Origin: Anaerolineae bacterium
Lineage (GTDB): Bacteria > Chloroflexota > Anaerolineae > DUEN01
Assembly (NCBI GenBank): GCA_025060615.1
Contig: JANXBS010000009.1
Coordinates: 62,001 to 126,000 of the forward strand
Direction: 5' to 3'
Length of the DNA stretch: 64,000 nt
Shown one piece after another: positions 63,727-64,000 of the stretch. Each line of letters opens with the position of its first letter. Positions within the stretch are counted from its first letter, which is position 1. The notes under the pieces are model-generated. The model saw only the letters and a program-made list of their open reading frames with translations. It made no database searches and was not told the DNA's origin. The translations under genes were made by a program, and so were the position numbers.

Positions 63727-64000
63727 CGCCCTTCATCCCTTCCTTGAACTCTCTGCAAACAAAAAGGCCAATACCAGAATGAGGCCTTAAGCTGGTGTTG
63801 GCCTACTGGACAGGTGGTCCACTTCATGGGAAAGCTTACCCTCTGCCTTGTCTACCAACGAATCGCCCCTATTTCAGTCAATCGAATGAAGGCATCCTTT
63901 GTCCTTTAGTGACTTGAAGGAGGCTTCGGCTTATCGGGTGGTCAGTAGGTCTCTTTCTGATCCAGCTATCACCTGCTGGGCCTTTAGCTCGGCTTGCCGC
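63727..64000 (-). promoter_or_regulatory. Upstream region and leader of ppc
   Basis: 274 nt to the window edge. Besides the terminator-like hairpin (63761-63804) it has GTGGAC/GTCCA and a near-palindromic GGGTAAGCTTTCCC (about 63827-63840). A TTGACT on the minus strand (about 63878-63883) lacks a convincing -10. No ORF was recognised. Confidence 0.45.
63761..63804 (-). terminator. Terminator-like hairpin in the ppc leader
   Basis: AGGCCAACACCAG (63792-63804) pairs with CTGGTATTGGCCT (63765-63777) with one mismatch, loop of 14 nt, followed by five T. It lies about 35 nt before the ppc ATG. It could end an upstream transcript or act as an attenuator. Confidence 0.6.

Overview
The window looks like a chromosomal segment of a thermophilic-type, moderately GC-rich bacterium, most likely Chloroflexota (Anaerolineae-like). 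This is inferred from the gene mix (DUF6062, DUF1385, zinc-ribbon/HEAT protein, LivKHMG, many lipoprotein solute receptors), frequent GTG/TTG starts and long runs of same-strand genes. No rRNA, tRNA, CRISPR array, insertion sequence or phage gene was recognised. Several intergenic regions carry near-consensus housekeeping promoters (TTGACA, 17 nt, TATAAT), which helps to place transcripts.

Layout. 1-4.8 kb: branched-chain amino-acid ABC operon (livK-livH-livM-livG, livG cut by the window edge) behind a consensus promoter and a 240-nt leader. 4.9-9.2 kb: a glycosyltransferase, a winged-helix protein, DegV, and an ECF sigma factor with a probable membrane partner. 9.2-14.6 kb: leucyl aminopeptidase and a peptide ABC importer. 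14.6-18.6 kb: flavin-dependent oxidoreductase, RidA, M24 peptidase, a TPR pseudogene and an unusual pair of short ThyX-like proteins. 18.6-27 kb: CBS-ACT protein, GDPD, Era, malate dehydrogenase, DUF1385 protein and a nitrate/taurine-type ABC transporter with a duplicated permease but no receptor. 27.2-30.7 kb: frameshifted zinc-ribbon/HEAT gene, histidine phosphatase, MFS exporter and TerC. 30.9-35.5 kb: DUF6062-MoxR-DUF58-DUF4129 operon behind a short RNA ending in an intrinsic terminator. 35.6-37.9 kb: YfhO-like membrane protein.

38.0-44.9 kb is the most unusual region. It holds a large P-type ATPase with an N-terminal HMA_2-like domain, two free-standing HMA_2-like proteins, two paralogous small membrane proteins (DUF5132-like, laid out like the PacL chaperones of mycobacterial P-ATPases) and a divergent S-adenosylmethionine synthetase translationally coupled to the ATPase. 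A 12-bp perfect inverted repeat encloses a TATAAT nearby. This reads as a metal or cation transport module of unknown substrate.

45.2-52.5 kb: a second, complete oligopeptide ABC operon (receptor, two permeases, two ATPases and a small membrane protein) with a 450-nt leader. 52.5-57.9 kb: MgtC/DUF4010 membrane protein, GT39-like glycosyltransferase and a clan-A glycoside hydrolase. 57.9-64 kb: Sua5/TsaC, beta-carbonic anhydrase, a membrane-anchored SagB-type nitroreductase and PEP carboxylase. Carbonic anhydrase and PEP carboxylase plausibly cooperate, one supplying the bicarbonate that the other fixes. The ppc leader also carries a terminator-like hairpin.

Themes: several transport operons have structured leaders or strong hairpins between receptor and permease genes, suggesting post-transcriptional tuning of receptor excess. 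All functional calls come from reading motifs by eye; no database search was run.
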